Shown here piece after piece: positions 47,878 to 48,914 of a DNA stretch of 48,914 nucleotides. Source of the stretch: an uncultured Clostridia bacterium (lineage in GTDB: Bacteria > Bacillota > Clostridia > TANB77 > CAG-508); contig CAKPKQ010000009.1 in NCBI GenBank assembly GCA_934167305.1, positions 1 through 48,914 on the forward strand. The letters run 5' to 3'. Each line of letters starts with the position of its first letter. The stretch's first letter is position 1. The position numbers and the translations under genes were made by a program. The notes beneath the pieces are model-generated. The model was not told the origin of the DNA, did no database searches, and saw nothing but the letters and a program-made list of their open reading frames with translations.

Positions 47878-48814
47878 ACTTTTTCTTTATTTCTTCGATA
47901 ATAGCTTGACTATCTAATTTAAAGTATTTTAATAATTGGTCTGCTTTTCCAGATTTACCAAATTGATCTTTCATTCCCATTCTTATTACTTTTGTTGGGT
48001 ACTCTTCAGAAAGTATTTCACATACTGTAGTACCTAGTCCACCTATTATACTATGGTCTTCAATAGTAATTATTTTCTTTGTTTCTTTTGCACATTTTAT
48101 TATTGTTTCTTTATCAATTGGTTTTATTGTATGAACATCAACAACTCTAATATTTATATTTTCTTTTTCAAGTTGTTCTTTTGCTTTTAATGCTTCTGCA
48201 ACTTCAACCCCTGTTGCAAACACAGTTGCATCTGTTCCATTTCCAATTTGAACCATCTTACCTATTTCAAATGTTTGATTTTCATCATATATAACTGGTG
48301 TAGCAACTCTTGCTAGCCTAATATATACTGGCCCATCAAATTTTGCCATTTCTTTTATTGCCCATTTAGTTTGTACATCGTCAGAAGGGCATAATACAGT
48401 CATATTGGGAATACTTCTCATTAAACTTAAATCTTCAAGCATTTGATGTGTAGCTCCATCTTCTCCAACAGTAATACCTGCATGTGTTCCACATATTTTT
48501 ACATTAAGTTTTGGATATGCAACACTATTTCTAATTTGATCATAAGCTCTACCTGCTGCAAACATTGCAAATGTACTTGCAAATGGAATTTTACCAGTTG
48601 TAGCTAGTCCTGCTGAAATACCTATCATGTTTTGTTCTGCAATTCCTACATTTATAAATCTATCTGGAAACTCTTTTTCAAAAAGGCTTGTCTTAGTTGC
48701 ACCAGCCAAGTCAGCTGTTAAAACAACTACATCTTTATTTTCTTTTCCTAGCTCTACTAAAGCTTTTCCAAAGCTCTCACGAGTAGCAATTTTATTATCT
48801 AAATTCATATTCAT
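47876..48814 (-). CDS. Transketolase C-terminal subunit
   Basis: A 312-residue subunit of a split transketolase (non-oxidative pentose phosphate pathway). ATRESFGKALVELGKENKDVVVLTADLAGATKTS opens the pyrimidine-binding domain, and RFINVGIAEQNMIGISAGLA carries the catalytic Glu for thiamine diphosphate. GVTHAGITVGEDG-like text (GTHAGITVGEDGATHQMLEDLSLMRSIPNMTVLCPSD) and the C-terminal domain (about 190-312, with EDHSIIGGLGTTVCEIL) follow. ATG 48814 has GGAAAGG 6 bases upstream and is preferred over ATG 48832. The N-terminal subunit is expected upstream, beyond the right edge, though the last 45 bases do not obviously belong to it. Confidence 0.92.
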   Translation of the reverse strand: MNMNLDNKIATRESFGKALVELGKENKDVVVLTADLAGATKTSLFEKEFPDRFINVGIAEQNMIGISAGLATTGKIPFASTFAMFAAGRAYDQIRNSVAYPKLNVKICGTHAGITVGEDGATHQMLEDLSLMRSIPNMTVLCPSDDVQTKWAIKEMAKFDGPVYIRLARVATPVIYDENQTFEIGKMVQIGNGTDATVFATGVEVAEALKAKEQLEKENINIRVVDVHTIKPIDKETIIKCAKETKKIITIEDHSIIGGLGTTVCEILSEEYPTKVIRMGMKDQFGKSGKADQLLKYFKLDSQAIIEEIKKK

Positions 48815-48868
48815 ATTTTTCCTTTCCTGCATTTTTATCTATAATTCTTTAAATAAGAGTAATATAAA

Positions 48869-48914
48869 ACTTTTCGCAGTGACGGCTGTGGGGACCAGCA
48901 AGCTAGAAGATGTT
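48869..48914. other. GC-richer segment at the right edge, unidentified
   Basis: From about 48870 to the end the composition rises abruptly (for example GACGGCTGTGGGGACC). One plus-strand frame is open but lacks a start and a ribosome binding site, and minus-strand frames do not resemble the end of a transketolase N-terminal subunit. It may be a structured RNA, the edge of a transferred gene or an assembly join. Too short to decide. Confidence 0.3.

Overview
The window is about 49 kb of very AT-rich DNA from a low-GC Firmicute, most likely an uncultured gut-type member of Clostridia. This rests on the base composition, AAAGGAG-type ribosome binding sites, strong TTGACA/TATAAT promoters, an LL-diaminopimelate aminotransferase (DapL) lysine/peptidoglycan route, an ftsEX-M23-ctpA cell-wall operon and an Asp23-type domain protein. 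The species cannot be named from sequence alone. Every gene except one lies on the minus strand, so operons read from right to left.

Layout, left to right. (1) 1-4.5 kb: the 5' part of typA, a plsC-type acyltransferase and a GH3 beta-glucosidase. (2) 4.5-5.5 kb: a lone plus-strand GT2 glycosyltransferase, clearly richer in G+C, with a consensus promoter and a perfect terminator. (3) 5.5-7.1 kb: two toxin-antitoxin loci, hicAB with a frameshifted hicA and an intact HigBA-type pair. The second is bracketed by two 44-bp direct repeats. (4) 7.1-25.8 kb: an 18-kb Wzx/Wzy-type surface polysaccharide operon. Transcription starts near 25.78 kb, passes an unusual leader with repeats and a palindrome, then runs through a PglF-like dehydratase, PglE-like aminotransferase, initiating sugar transferase, four glycosyltransferases, Wzy-like polymerase, acetyltransferase, Wzx flippase, FemAB-like and beta-propeller proteins, an acyltransferase, UDP-GlcA-forming and epimerising enzymes, an LCP ligase and a VanZ-like protein. 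(5) 25.8-32 kb: galE, cmk, an unusual P-loop/Asp23-like fusion, a GT39-type membrane protein, a SanA/YdcF-like protein and a processive-type GT2. (6) 32-35.3 kb: pnp and rpsO with structured leaders, then a divergent, GC-richer Hfq-like gene followed by strong hairpins. (7) 35.3-41.7 kb: an M20 peptidase, a GC-richer GNAT gene, dapL, a frameshifted dapF whose start lies in a 19-bp hairpin, a DUF4190-like protein and a secreted beta-propeller protein. (8) 41.8-42.1 kb: a tRNA-Val/Asp/Phe operon. (9) 42.3-47.7 kb: ftsE-ftsX-envC-envC-ctpA. (10) 47.8 kb to the end: the C-terminal subunit of a split transketolase.

The genes mostly serve the cell envelope: a polysaccharide probably starting with a 4-amino-4,6-dideoxy sugar and containing uronic acids, exported by Wzx, polymerised by Wzy and probably attached to peptidoglycan by the LCP protein; peptidoglycan precursor synthesis (dapL/dapF); and FtsEX-controlled hydrolysis.

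The items most worth a second look are the Hfq-like gene with altered RNA-contact positions, the P-loop/Asp23-like fusion, the dapF hairpin with its ribosome binding site in the loop, the leader repeat shared by the polysaccharide operon and the transketolase 3' end, and two frameshifts (hicA, dapF) that share the same inserted base in the same context. No CRISPR array, prophage or insertion-sequence transposase was seen.
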